64,000 bases of DNA from RUG13091 sp045113315 (lineage in GTDB: Bacteria; Bacillota_I; Bacilli_A; RFN20; CAG-826), in NCBI GenBank assembly GCA_045113315.1, contig JBGUIX010000015.1, positions 12,257 to 76,256 of the forward strand. The letters are read 5' to 3'. A model generated the notes under the pieces. That model was not told the DNA's origin. It made no database searches and was given only the letters and a program-made list of their open reading frames with translations. This document shows, piece after piece, positions 23,711 through 32,988 of the stretch (the stretch's first letter is position 1; the number at the start of each line of letters is the position of its first letter). Both the position numbers and the translations under genes were made by a program.

Positions 23711-25495
23711 TTAATTGATATCACCACTTGGTGGTAGTGCTTCATTAACAACTGTTTCAACACCTTTATATGAGGTGTTATATAAGGCCATAGAATCAAA
23801 TTCACCAGTGTAGGAGTAAGTACCATTATTGGGGATATAGATACTTATATCTCCGTTAGCGAGTTTTTCCGCGCATAAGGTATCACTTACCATCGTTTTA
23901 TCTTTATAGGTGAAGATATCTTTCTTTAGATGATGTTCATATAGAGTGAATGAAGTAGGATTAGAGATTTTAATAATTTGATAATTACCATCATTTAGTT
24001 TGACAGCTTTTTTGCCGTAGAATCTACTGTCCGCGCTTTTTAAGAAGGTATAACATAATTCCATCGTATGAGCGATGATAATACCTAACATGTTATCGCG
24101 ATTAAATAATTGTAAAGCGAGGTCTTTTCTCGTTTTAAAGGATTGAACGAATAAGACTAATAAAGGCATATTGCTATTCACTAGTTCACTAATCGCCTCT
24201 TTGTTATTTTCGTTATAACCCATGATTTGATAAATCAAAAATCTCATGTCGTTATAAAAACCAGTCGCATTATCTTGTAAGATTTCTAATATGAGGTTTC
24301 TAACATATGTATATGTTGAAAAGACATCGATAATATTACTTGGATCGATAATCTTATCACCGATTTCTGAATTTAAACCATTCATCGCTTTAAAGACTTC
24401 TACTAAACCGTTTTGTACAAGACTTGCGTAAGTAGGACGATCTTGCATAGCTTTCGCTAATTCTTGAATAAAGGTTCTAAAGAATCTAGATAAAGATGGA
24501 TGAAGTGTTTCTCTTGGTAAATTAAATTTATCACCATATTCTTGACCTGGATCAAAGAACTTCCAGTTATCGATGCTATATTCCATAAAGTCATGAGCGC
24601 CTTTGGTGAAGTGATAATTACTGACGATTTTATATCTTTCAGTCGCATCGAAATAAATATCAGTTAAACGATCTGGATAATAATAATCCTGTCCATAATG
24701 TTTAAAGCCCCATTCATATGGTGCAAGCATTGGGACCACATCGTTCATATTAATGACATTATGAATACAGCTATATAGATGATCACGAGCCACTTCATCA
24801 GAGACTAAAGCTCCAGCAGGTGGTTCAAAGCAATAGGCATAGATATCATTACTTGTGGTTTTAACACCCTCGACGAATTTATCTCTCACGATATCATCGA
24901 GAATCTTCGCGCTAGTCATATTCGCGGTTATCGCTCCACGAGAGAAACCGTTTATCCATAGTTTAGTGCGGCCAACGATCTTATGATCAGTTAAATATTT
25001 ATAGATACCTTCTTTAACTTCGTAACTAGCGTTATCAAATCCTTCGGCATCACCTTCACTTCCTAAGGTGACGTTACTTGCCCATTCCGCTTCATATTCT
25101 CCGCTTCTAACGGAGATAGCGATGAGATTAAATTCTTCATCTTTTATTTCTACATGTTTATTACTAATTCCATAACCAATAGAGGTCGTGGTGGGTTTAT
25201 TAATAAAGGCATCATTAATATAGAAATCTTTAAAGCCTTCTTTCTTCCATAGATCTAATAAGTTATTAGCTTTCTTGTTATAATCAGTTCCACCTCTAAT
25301 TGTACTAATGGCATTAGCGATACTCACTAACGCTAGTTCTTGATGATAAACGTTATTATCAAGTAAAAAGTATGAGTCATCATAACTAGTTTCTAGTTCA
25401 TGCTCCATAGTCTTAAAAGTAATCGAGGAAGATTTGGAACAACTACTTAGTAGTAAAATTGGTAAAAAAAGTAAAATAATTGCTTTAGTTTTCAC
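23711..25495 (-). CDS. Lipoprotein with alpha/beta-hydrolase (lipase-like) domain
   Basis: GTG 25495 is the chosen start because it gives a clean lipoprotein signal: a basic KTK, a hydrophobic stretch and LSSC as lipobox (about residues 16-19). The upstream ATG at 25543 would add a non-signal extension into the divergent gene. The mature 575-residue protein has a nucleophile-elbow-like INGFSRGA, a Ca2+/catalytic-type INMNDVVPMLAP and a conserved HDF-like histidine (KGAHDFM), consistent with a lipase/esterase-like fold. It is surface-anchored, with substrate unknown. The -10 box ends six bases before the GTG, so the mRNA may be leaderless. Confidence 0.75.
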   Translation of the reverse strand: MKTKAIILLFLPILLLSSCSKSSSITFKTMEHELETSYDDSYFLLDNNVYHQELALVSIANAISTIRGGTDYNKKANNLLDLWKKEGFKDFYINDAFINKPTTTSIGYGISNKHVEIKDEEFNLIAISVRSGEYEAEWASNVTLGSEGDAEGFDNASYEVKEGIYKYLTDHKIVGRTKLWINGFSRGAITANMTSAKILDDIVRDKFVEGVKTTSNDIYAYCFEPPAGALVSDEVARDHLYSCIHNVINMNDVVPMLAPYEWGFKHYGQDYYYPDRLTDIYFDATERYKIVSNYHFTKGAHDFMEYSIDNWKFFDPGQEYGDKFNLPRETLHPSLSRFFRTFIQELAKAMQDRPTYASLVQNGLVEVFKAMNGLNSEIGDKIIDPSNIIDVFSTYTYVRNLILEILQDNATGFYNDMRFLIYQIMGYNENNKEAISELVNSNMPLLVLFVQSFKTRKDLALQLFNRDNMLGIIIAHTMELCYTFLKSADSRFYGKKAVKLNDGNYQIIKISNPTSFTLYEHHLKKDIFTYKDKTMVSDTLCAEKLANGDISIYIPNNGTYSYTGEFDSMALYNTSYKGVETVVNEALPPSGDIN

Positions 25496-25501
25496 GCCGG
25501 A

Positions 25502-25509
25502 ATTATACA
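25502..25509. promoter_or_regulatory. Overlapping divergent -10 boxes giving two leaderless transcripts
   Basis: On the minus strand TATAAT (25507-25502) ends six bases before GTG 25495. On the plus strand TATACA (25504-25509) ends seven bases before ATG 25517. Neither gene has a Shine-Dalgarno sequence. Transcription would start at or next to both initiation codons, and the two RNA polymerases would compete for the same site. Confidence 0.5.
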
Positions 25510-25516
25510 ATAATTT

Positions 25517-27481
25517 ATGATGCAAATCTATCATTACAACCAACAGCTAGTGAAATTAAGACAAGATAAAGGTTTATCTTTAAAAGATGCCGCAAAAGGG
25601 ATTGGAATCTCTTATTTATCTTTGTATTTATTTGAGATGGGTTATATCCATCCTAGTAAAAAGAGATTAGCAAAAATTGAAAAATTTTATGACTATAAAT
25701 TTAATTTAACAGGTGATAGAGATTATCCTGGTCCCATCTTAGTTAAACCGAAAAAAGAACAACATCACCAAAAGAAGAAACGTTTATTAACTTCTATTAT
25801 CCTCATTGTGGTTTCTCTCTTTGGGATGTTTATCGGTTCATCTTTTATGACTAACTCGACTTCTAGTAGTACATCTAGATATGGAAAAACGTATATCGCT
25901 TTAAGAGAAGCGGCGTTTGAAAGAGGGAAAAGCGGAAGAGATATCATCACTGACGCGGAATATTATTATTTAGGTCATGTCGATGGATCAGAAGAAGTAT
26001 CGATATCCTTTTATAAAACAGAAAATATTTTATATTTTAATGAATGCAATTATTCCGTCAGTAAAGGGATGGTGGATTTTCCAGAATTAGGTATCGCTAG
26101 ATTCCACTGCAAATTCGGTGGTTCTTTAGCGGATAGTTCCTATCGTTGTTTCTTTGATTTAGGTAGTAGTAAAACAAATGATTTCTTCTCCTTTAGTGCG
26201 ATATATAAAGGCGATAAAACCTTTGGTAAAGTCGAAAACTTACAAAGAATTATTAAAGGTGACTTAGAACTAAATGATGAATATATTCATGCGATATTTA
26301 AAAATGCGATGGCGGAAGCTATTTATTATCTAGATAATTTAGTTTCTGAAACATTATCAACACCCGTGGATTTTTATCAAGATTTCTTAAGGGATCGTGA
26401 ACAGGGTAGAAAAGTTAACTTTGCGATGCAAATGGGAGGATTAGTTTCCTTATTCCCATCGATTATTACTTTCTTTATCGGTCTATCTATCGGGGCCTTT
26501 ACGATTGCGGCAAGTAGAAAGAGATATCTTATGCCTTTACAAAAAGATGGCTTTGAAGGTATAGAAAAAGATAATAATTTACCAAAAGATATTCATCTTC
26601 CTTTTGTGATACCGGATAATTTCTTCTTATTAGCGGCGAGTGTCATTAAATATTTAGCCTTAATTTTATTAATTATTTCCTTCTTCGGTAATTTTGAAAT
26701 CTCTTTCCCCTCCTTTTTCACTAGTCAAGTTTCTTTAACTACTTTTAGAAATCTATTTATCGGTTCGATATTCTTAGAACAATTTGTGATGATTTCCTCA
26801 ATTAGGAAAGAGAAGACTCTTTTCTATCAAATTATATTTAATTCTTTAGTCTATTTATTTATCGCTAGTATGGAAACAGCGATCGTGGGTGTTTCTCAAG
26901 CTTGGGGTTATAGCTTTGGTGACTTCTTATATAACTATATCCCAGGTGGTGCTTATCAGATATTAGTCTTAAATTATTTAATTTATTTCTTCATGTTCTT
27001 CAAACCTAATTTTGTGAAAGGCAAAGGTATTATTGTTTGGAGATTATTATCTTTATTACCTTTAGGCCTATTAGTGGCCTCAATCATGATTAGTAATAGT
27101 TATGATTTAGTCTATGGCGTGCCTAAAAACATCTATTTGAAGTTCTGGTTCCCAGATTCTTTATCCACAGTCGCTTTTGTGGGTGTGGCATTTATCTATA
27201 TCTCATTCTTACTTAGATACTTATTAAAGAAGAGATTTTCTAGTGGACCATCCTTAAGATATATCTTCTCTAACCGTTATATGATGATCTCTAATTCGAT
27301 ATACATCTTATTAATTGTCATTATCGTTTTAATGGACGTCTTATTCTTTAAGAATGAATACGCTTATTATTTCGGATTTAGAAATAATTATTGGTTATTA
27401 ACTTTAATCCCATTTGTCTTCTTCTTAAAGTGTTCCCCAAGTACGATTGAGATGATCGAAAAAGAGGTCACTCTCGACTAA
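25517..27481 (+). CDS. XRE-type HTH fused to a polytopic membrane protein
   Basis: Residues 5-50 (LVKLRQDKGLSLKDAAKGIGISYLSLYLFEMG) are an XRE/Cro-type helix-turn-helix. A transmembrane helix at about 92-112 is followed by an external domain of about 200 residues. Around eight further membrane helices fill the C-terminal half (about 312-654). The protein is 654 residues long and divergent from the lipoprotein hydrolase, with a shared promoter. A membrane-bound DNA-binding sensor is the direct reading. ATG 25520 is an equally possible start. EamA transporter 27483 follows 1 bp later. Confidence 0.75.
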   Translation: MMQIYHYNQQLVKLRQDKGLSLKDAAKGIGISYLSLYLFEMGYIHPSKKRLAKIEKFYDYKFNLTGDRDYPGPILVKPKKEQHHQKKKRLLTSIILIVVSLFGMFIGSSFMTNSTSSSTSRYGKTYIALREAAFERGKSGRDIITDAEYYYLGHVDGSEEVSISFYKTENILYFNECNYSVSKGMVDFPELGIARFHCKFGGSLADSSYRCFFDLGSSKTNDFFSFSAIYKGDKTFGKVENLQRIIKGDLELNDEYIHAIFKNAMAEAIYYLDNLVSETLSTPVDFYQDFLRDREQGRKVNFAMQMGGLVSLFPSIITFFIGLSIGAFTIAASRKRYLMPLQKDGFEGIEKDNNLPKDIHLPFVIPDNFFLLAASVIKYLALILLIISFFGNFEISFPSFFTSQVSLTTFRNLFIGSIFLEQFVMISSIRKEKTLFYQIIFNSLVYLFIASMETAIVGVSQAWGYSFGDFLYNYIPGGAYQILVLNYLIYFFMFFKPNFVKGKGIIVWRLLSLLPLGLLVASIMISNSYDLVYGVPKNIYLKFWFPDSLSTVAFVGVAFIYISFLLRYLLKKRFSSGPSLRYIFSNRYMMISNSIYILLIVIIVLMDVLFFKNEYAYYFGFRNNYWLLTLIPFVFFLKCSPSTIEMIEKEVTLD

Positions 27482-27482
27482 T

Positions 27483-28385
27483 ATGGAATATATTTTATTT
27501 GCCTTTTTAGCGTTATTATTTTCTTCTGGCAATACGATATTTAACCGTTTAGGTAGTAACCATGCCTCCGCGTTAATAAATGCGACGATCAAATCTTTTT
27601 ATATTATCTTTGCCTGCTTTATCATGGTCGTGGCTCACGGCTATTTAGAAAACCTCTATTCTTTAACACTAGAAAAGTGGTTATGGATTATCCTCATGGG
27701 AGTGTTAACCTCGATTGACTGGTTTTTCTATTTTTTAGCCATTAAGGACGCTCATTTAGAGGCTTTCGCTCCATTAACCACTTCCTCTATTTTATTTCTC
27801 TCAAATAGCCTATTTTTAATATTTACCTTTAATATGGTCACTAATGGGGGTAAGTCGTTAAATATTATCTTCTATATCATTGGTTTATTAGCTTTATTAG
27901 GAGCGATGCTATTTATCGTCTTTAATAAGAAGATTAATCCGAACGCTAAATGGAAATGGGTGATTTATACATTTGTTTCTGTTTTAGCTTTTGCTTTTGT
28001 TTTATTAATCGCCAAAACAAAATTAAGTGACATCGATAGTAGTATTATCTCTTTCCATCAGATGAGTATCGTATTTGTTACGATGTTTATCACCTCTTTA
28101 TTTACTAAAAAGATTAAAGAAGTGGTGACGATTAGAAAAATCGATCATCTATATATCTTTATCGGAGCGGTTTTTAACGCTTTTATGATTATGGCGAGAT
28201 ATCAAGCTTTTTCTTACGAAAACGCTGTTCCGGCGATAGTCAATGTTATTGTGGGTTTAGACTTCGTGATTGTTTCTATCGCCACGATTATATTCTTTAA
28301 AGCCAAAAATAAATTGCCATTAACTATAGTTATTATCCTTGTCGTGGCGGGTATGATATTTGATACTTTAGCGGGTTTAATTTAA
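27483..28385 (+). CDS. EamA-like drug/metabolite transporter
   Basis: The 300-residue protein has about ten predicted membrane helices in two repeats, each with the small/aromatic pattern of the drug/metabolite transporter superfamily (for example SSGNTIFNRLGS and TSIDWFFYFLAIKDAHL). It should export or import a small molecule across the membrane. It starts 1 bp after the HTH-membrane gene, so it is in the same operon. Substrate cannot be inferred. Confidence 0.8.
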   Translation: MEYILFAFLALLFSSGNTIFNRLGSNHASALINATIKSFYIIFACFIMVVAHGYLENLYSLTLEKWLWIILMGVLTSIDWFFYFLAIKDAHLEAFAPLTTSSILFLSNSLFLIFTFNMVTNGGKSLNIIFYIIGLLALLGAMLFIVFNKKINPNAKWKWVIYTFVSVLAFAFVLLIAKTKLSDIDSSIISFHQMSIVFVTMFITSLFTKKIKEVVTIRKIDHLYIFIGAVFNAFMIMARYQAFSYENAVPAIVNVIVGLDFVIVSIATIIFFKAKNKLPLTIVIILVVAGMIFDTLAGLI

Positions 28386-28405
28386 TACTTTTGAGAAGGC
28401 ACTTA

Positions 28406-28434
28406 TTGACAAAATGCCGTCCGAAAACTATGAT
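28406..28434 (+). promoter_or_regulatory. Strong promoter predicting a leaderless mRNA
   Basis: A perfect TTGACA (28406-28411), a 17-base spacer and TATGAT (28429-28434) are followed six bases later by ATG 28441. The start codon coincides with the expected transcription start, and no separate ribosome binding site exists. Confidence 0.7.
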
Positions 28435-28440
28435 TAAGGT

Positions 28441-28992
28441 ATGATCTATACCTACGAAGAAATAAAAAAAATATTTGGTAATTACAGCCACGTTCAAAAG
28501 CAAATAAAAGATAAAAAACTTTTTAAGGTGTCTCATGGGTTATACACAAATGAATCGCCTCATTTGATTGAACTAGAAACTATTTTTGCGACTTATCCTA
28601 ACGCTATATTATCTTTAGAAAGCGCTTTTGCTTACTATGAATTATCTGATTATGTTCCGAATGTATATACAATTTGTACATCACGTAAAGCACATAAAAT
28701 TAAAAATGATAAAGTTAAACAAATCTATGTAAGCGACGATTTTTTAAATATCGGGAAGACAGTAATTAAAACCAAGGACGGACAGATTAACATATACGAC
28801 AAGGAAAGGCTTCTTATTGAACTCATAAGGTTTAAAAAAAGATTCTCGCTTGATTATTACAAACAGGTAGTGAATGCTTACCGTGAGCTTTATAAAAATG
28901 ATGAGTTGAATATACAAAAAATTGTCCTATATTGCAAAGCAATTAGATGGGGACAAGAAATAAGAAGACAAATTATAGAGGTTGTATTGTGA
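28441..28992 (+). CDS. AbiEi-like antitoxin/regulator without an AbiEii partner
   Basis: The 183-residue protein has an N-terminal winged helix (YTYEEIKKIFGNYSHVQKQIKDKKLFKV, then HGLYT) and a second domain with ILSLESAFAYYELSDY and YDKERLLIELIRF, as in AbiEi-family antitoxins and regulators. In type IV systems AbiEi represses its promoter and opposes the nucleotidyltransferase AbiEii. No AbiEii gene lies nearby: the next gene is convergent and unrelated. It may be an orphan or may regulate other genes. The start codon lies at the predicted transcription start. Confidence 0.75.
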   Translation: MIYTYEEIKKIFGNYSHVQKQIKDKKLFKVSHGLYTNESPHLIELETIFATYPNAILSLESAFAYYELSDYVPNVYTICTSRKAHKIKNDKVKQIYVSDDFLNIGKTVIKTKDGQINIYDKERLLIELIRFKKRFSLDYYKQVVNAYRELYKNDELNIQKIVLYCKAIRWGQEIRRQIIEVVL

Positions 28993-29004
28993 AAACTACT
29001 ATTG

Positions 29005-29661
29005 TCACACACCAAGTAAATATAAGTTGATATCAAATAATAATTTAGAGGTATCTTTAGATATCTCTTTTATACTATATTGACCTTGTTCGTCATAATT
29101 AGCTTTATATAAAGAATACATTTTTTCACCTTTAAATGAAGTGAATGATATTTTATATTCACCCACGAAGTTTTTAGATAACGCTACCTTATTAGTGGCG
29201 GATAAATACGCTGATGGGATATTGATATCTTTATCATTAGATAAATTCTCTTGACCAACAGTGATGTCATAACTAGATATAGAAGGAACATTATCTTTAA
29301 ATAAATCTAATAATAAATCATTACTAACTTCATTAACATGAACATCGATGTAATAAACTTTTTCATTATTTATGCCAGTGATATATAAATCATGATCAAG
29401 ATAATTAATCGTGACAATCGAGGAGATATTAGAAAAGGATAAATTATCTAATTTGTTATTGATATAAGTAAATAGATGATCATATCTATCTTTACTTCTT
29501 TCGTCGATAACATAAGAAGTTTCTTCATTTGAACTAGAAGAAGTCTTTTTACTTTTATTTAAGAACTTCGGTAAGAAGATGATAAAAAGGATGATATCAA
29601 TGATTAAAAATACACCGACACCGATCGAGATATACAATCTTTTCTTCTTATCACTTACCAT
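29005..29661 (-). CDS. Membrane-anchored protein of unknown function
   Basis: The 218-residue protein has a short basic cytoplasmic start, one transmembrane helix (about 9-31) and a serine-rich linker. A mixed extracellular domain follows with strands such as SIVTINYLDHDLYITGI and KVYYIDVHVNEV. It is convergent with the AbiEi-like gene. No family is recognised. The C-terminal domain may be a small beta-rich lipocalin- or PepSY-like fold, but this is a guess. Confidence 0.65.
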   Translation of the reverse strand: MVSDKKKRLYISIGVGVFLIIDIILFIIFLPKFLNKSKKTSSSSNEETSYVIDERSKDRYDHLFTYINNKLDNLSFSNISSIVTINYLDHDLYITGINNEKVYYIDVHVNEVSNDLLLDLFKDNVPSISSYDITVGQENLSNDKDINIPSAYLSATNKVALSKNFVGEYKISFTSFKGEKMYSLYKANYDEQGQYSIKEISKDTSKLLFDINLYLLGV

Positions 29662-29723
29662 TCCTTATTTATTGTGTATCAGTTTGCTATTTATGTCATC
29701 TTTTTAGATATTTCAAAAATTTT

Positions 29724-29757
29724 TAATTGCATAAAAATCGCGAAAAATATGCAATTA
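29724..29757. repeat. 34-bp palindromic repeat, left of fic
   Basis: TAATTGCATA-N14-TATGCAATTA has 10-bp perfect arms. A second copy with 32 of 34 bases identical lies at 30834-30867, so the two bracket the Fic gene exactly. This copy lies just upstream of the fic promoter and could be an operator; the paired arrangement also fits a mobile-cassette boundary. Confidence 0.8.
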
Positions 29758-29760
29758 AAC

Positions 29761-29789
29761 TTGCTCGGGAATCAAAGATATATTAATAT
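29761..29789 (+). promoter_or_regulatory. Predicted leaderless promoter of fic
   Basis: TTGCTC (29761-29766), a 17-base spacer and TAATAT (29784-29789) are followed six bases later by ATG 29796. No Shine-Dalgarno sequence is present. The spacing repeats that seen at 28441 and 62624. Confidence 0.45.
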
Positions 29790-29795
29790 ATATTC

Positions 29796-30836
29796 ATGAA
29801 ATTCATAAATCTCAAAGAACAAGTTAGCAAATTAACTAGCCCTCGTATCTTAAATATGCTTCAATCTTTAGAAGTCAATCGTGGGAGAACTTTTAATTTA
29901 CCGAAAAAGATAAAAGTAAATCGTCTCCACGATATCAATAAAAGAAGAAGTGTCACCAGCAGTAATGAAATTGAAGGGATAAGAATTTCCACTAAAAGGG
30001 AAGAGGATATTCTATTAAATAATTTAGAGCCAGAGACTAGAGAAGAGTTTCTTTTGTTTGGTTATAGCAAAGCTCTAGAAAATGTTTTTAATGTTTATAA
30101 ATATCAATCCTTAAATGAATCTTACATTAAAGATTTACATTATTTCTTATACGAATCATTAACTCCAGAATTTGGAGGGAAATATAAAGTCGAACAAAAT
30201 TATATTCGCGAATATGATAAAGACGGTAACCTTTTAAGAACAGTATTTATACCTTCTAAGCCGGAAGATGTTGATTCATTAATGGGGAATTTGGTTTATC
30301 AGTTTAATGAGTGCATTAGCGATCCAAACTGCAATATTTTATTAACGATTTTTACTTTTATATTAGATTTCTTATGTATCCATCCATTCTTTGATGGAAA
30401 TGGGAGAGTATCTCGTTTGTTAACCACATTTTTACTTTTAAAATACGGCTATGATCTAGATTATTATTATCCACTTTCATATATTATCTTAAATAATATC
30501 GATGATTATTATCGCGCTTTAGAAAAGTCGTCTATTGGTTGGCATGAAAGCAAAAATAATTATGAATATTTTGTTTTCTTTATGCTTAGATGTCTAAGAG
30601 ACGGATATCAAAAATTGGCCTATATTATAGAAATCAATTCCTCATCCGGCTTAAATGAAGAAAAAGTGCTGCGCATTATTAATGATTCTAAAAGCCCTAT
30701 CACAAAAGCGGAGATTGAAGAAATCTTAGTTAATTCCTCAAGAACAACTATTGAAAAAAGCCTTTCTGTATTATCTAAACAAAGCAAAATACAAATCATT
30801 CAAAAAGGAAAATACGCTAAATATTACAAAATCTAA
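29796..30836 (+). CDS. Fic-family AMP transferase with N-terminal inhibitory helix and C-terminal winged helix
   Basis: The 346-residue protein contains the full Fic motif HPFFDGNGR (196-204), so it should be able to AMPylate a target hydroxyl group. The N-terminal segment SSNEIEG (55-61) fits the inhibitory (S/T)xxxE(G/N) helix of class II Fic proteins, meaning it is self-restrained. The last 60 residues (EEKVLRIINDSKSPITKAEIEE and following) form a winged helix, a domain layout seen in DNA-binding Fic proteins that can control their own promoter. It is flanked on both sides by 34-bp palindromes, and the right-hand copy contains the stop codon. Confidence 0.9.
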   Translation: MKFINLKEQVSKLTSPRILNMLQSLEVNRGRTFNLPKKIKVNRLHDINKRRSVTSSNEIEGIRISTKREEDILLNNLEPETREEFLLFGYSKALENVFNVYKYQSLNESYIKDLHYFLYESLTPEFGGKYKVEQNYIREYDKDGNLLRTVFIPSKPEDVDSLMGNLVYQFNECISDPNCNILLTIFTFILDFLCIHPFFDGNGRVSRLLTTFLLLKYGYDLDYYYPLSYIILNNIDDYYRALEKSSIGWHESKNNYEYFVFFMLRCLRDGYQKLAYIIEINSSSGLNEEKVLRIINDSKSPITKAEIEEILVNSSRTTIEKSLSVLSKQSKIQIIQKGKYAKYYKI

Positions 30837-30867
30837 TTGCATAAAATTCGCCAAAAATATGCAATTA
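30834..30867. repeat. 34-bp palindromic repeat, right of fic
   Basis: Copy of the 29724-29757 element with identical 10-bp arms and two changes in the spacer. It begins with the TAA stop codon of fic. Its hairpin could terminate fic mRNA, act as a second operator for the lipoprotein gene downstream, or mark a cassette end. Confidence 0.8.
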
Positions 30868-30950
30868 AAATCATAAAGAAATTCTCTCATATATAATATG
30901 ATTGAAACGCCTCTAGTTTCTTTTTAGAATATATTTAGAAGGTGTTATTT

Positions 30951-32955
30951 ATGAAAAAGAAATTATTATTCCCTGTCTTTTTGTTAATGGGTTCGTTGCT
31001 TTTGTCTGGATGTATAACTACGAAAAAAGCTAGTCAAAGCGAGGAAGATACATCAAATACTTCACAAGAAACAACTAGCGAAGATCAAGATCAACCAGAG
31101 CCAGGCGATGTTTATATCACTGTTCCATATAACAATAGTGGCACACTTCGCTTAAGAGCCCATAACTGTGTGGTGGAAAATAACTCTGTCGTCATTAAAG
31201 CGGGACAGTATGGTTACTTTGTAAACGCTGATCCAGTTGATAATGGTTTTAGCCTCATTGAATCTCGCTTGGTTAATTCTAACTATTTCACCGTTGAAAC
31301 CGCGGTATTCTGCTCTTATAATCGTTTAACTTTAGACAAAATTAAAACCGGTTACTATCAAGATTTAATAATGATGGCTAATCGCTTTTCTGGAGATGAT
31401 ACTTTAAGTGCCTTAACTCCTGCTTCTTGCCCTCAAATGGCGGAATCTCGTTATTTCCTTTCTCTTTTATACGCTGCTGATAAAGATGTATTAAATTACT
31501 GACGTTAGAATCTGTTCAGGTGGTACACCTGTGGCGAAAAAAGATCCAGCGATACAATTTACTGATTTCACCGCAAGTGAAAAAGCTTTGATTAATGAAT
31601 GCTTTGGTATGGATATACCTTTCTTCGGCACTAGAGCTTTTAGAATGGAACAAGAAACTGTTAGTGAGATGAAAACATTAATGTTCCAAGGTATGTTCTT
31701 ACCCACTAATTATCTTAATAATTTCACCTCTAATGGTTTTGAATTAGTGCAGGATATGGGAAGTTCAGTTTATCAAAAAGTAGTGGAAGATAAAGTCTAT
31801 ACCATTACTTTTGCTTCAACAGGTTCACCTTTAAATTATTATCAACTTGTATTTACTAAAGATTATCCATCTCTTAAACCAGGTGAATGGCCATCAAGTA
31901 CTATTAATCAATATCTAAGTACTGACTTCGCGTCATTTATGAATGATCATCCATTTGATGGAACTGATTATTCTTACACTGGTGTGGGTATGGCGATGTC
32001 TGATTTTGATCACGCTGTGTCTATTATTCTAAAGAATGATAACAAGGATAGAGCCACTATTATTTCTGATGTCACTACATATTTACAACACCTAAAAGAC
32101 ATCACATCAAATTATCAATTTGTTTTAGATGATCCCGTTACTAATCCTGAAACCCATTATTATTATTTGAGACTTCATGATGCTCATGATGAACATAACG
32201 TAGCCTTTACGGCCACAATCGATAGTATAGGAACTAAAATGGTTTATTACTTGACTATTAACCAAAAGATGACGGTCAGTGAATTCCCAGTGGAATATAT
32301 TAGACAATCATTAAATTTAGGTGAAAGTTTTGTGATTGATGGATATAACGATCCAGGCGCTAGATACTATGTATCTTATAGTGGTGGTAATTTATTACAG
32401 GTCTATATTTATGATACAAGTGCGACAAATTATGCCAATAACCTCCAAGCATTAAGAGATAAAGGTTATATTTCCGCGAAACGAGACCTTGAGCCAAATA
32501 GTATATATTTCCGTAAGGCTTTCTTTGATGATTACTGCATCACTGCGAGATTAGTGGAAGATTATTATTGCTTTGATTATTCTTATAACAACTCTTTTGG
32601 TGAATTATATGACAATATGAGTGATGTCATTGAAAGATATGGCCTAGAAACCATGAGCGAATATGTCTTCCCAGAAATAAGCGGAACACATAAATATATG
32701 TATGTCACCGATTCTTGGGAAATTGAAAAAGGTAAAGTCAAGTTAGCTAGCGGTGCTTATATCTCTGATATGACAGAAACCGAAATCAAAAGTGTTTTTG
32801 AAAGTGCTCATTATACATATGATAGTGAAAATAAATATTATATAACCGGTACCGAAGTTCATTATGGAGAACAAACTATTTCCCTTGTGATTGAATTAAG
32901 TATGTATGACGAGAATACTGTTTATCTAAATTTCAAAGAAGTATATGGTAATTAA
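30951..32955 (+). pseudogene. Lipoprotein gene split by a +1 frameshift
   Basis: Frame one starts at ATG 30951 (AAGGTG upstream) with a lipoprotein signal ending LSGC and stops at TGA 31500. The second frame continues with VRICSGG upstream of the GTG at 31531 and runs to 32955 as an extracellular-type domain with no signal of its own. Removing one base near 31500 joins them as DVLNYDVRICSGG. The combined product of about 667 residues would be a cell-surface lipoprotein of unknown family. It is either a real mutation (phase variation or decay) or a sequencing error; no homopolymer run lies at the break. Confidence 0.65.
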
Positions 32956-32988
32956 AAAATAGAAGCCGTTTGTTCGGCTTCTATTTTT
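32955..32988. terminator. Bidirectional intrinsic terminator
   Basis: A 14-bp stem AAAAATAGAAGCCG/CGGCTTCTATTTTT with loop TTTGTT lies between the convergent lipoprotein and potassium-channel genes. It includes the stop codon of the latter. Confidence 0.9.
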
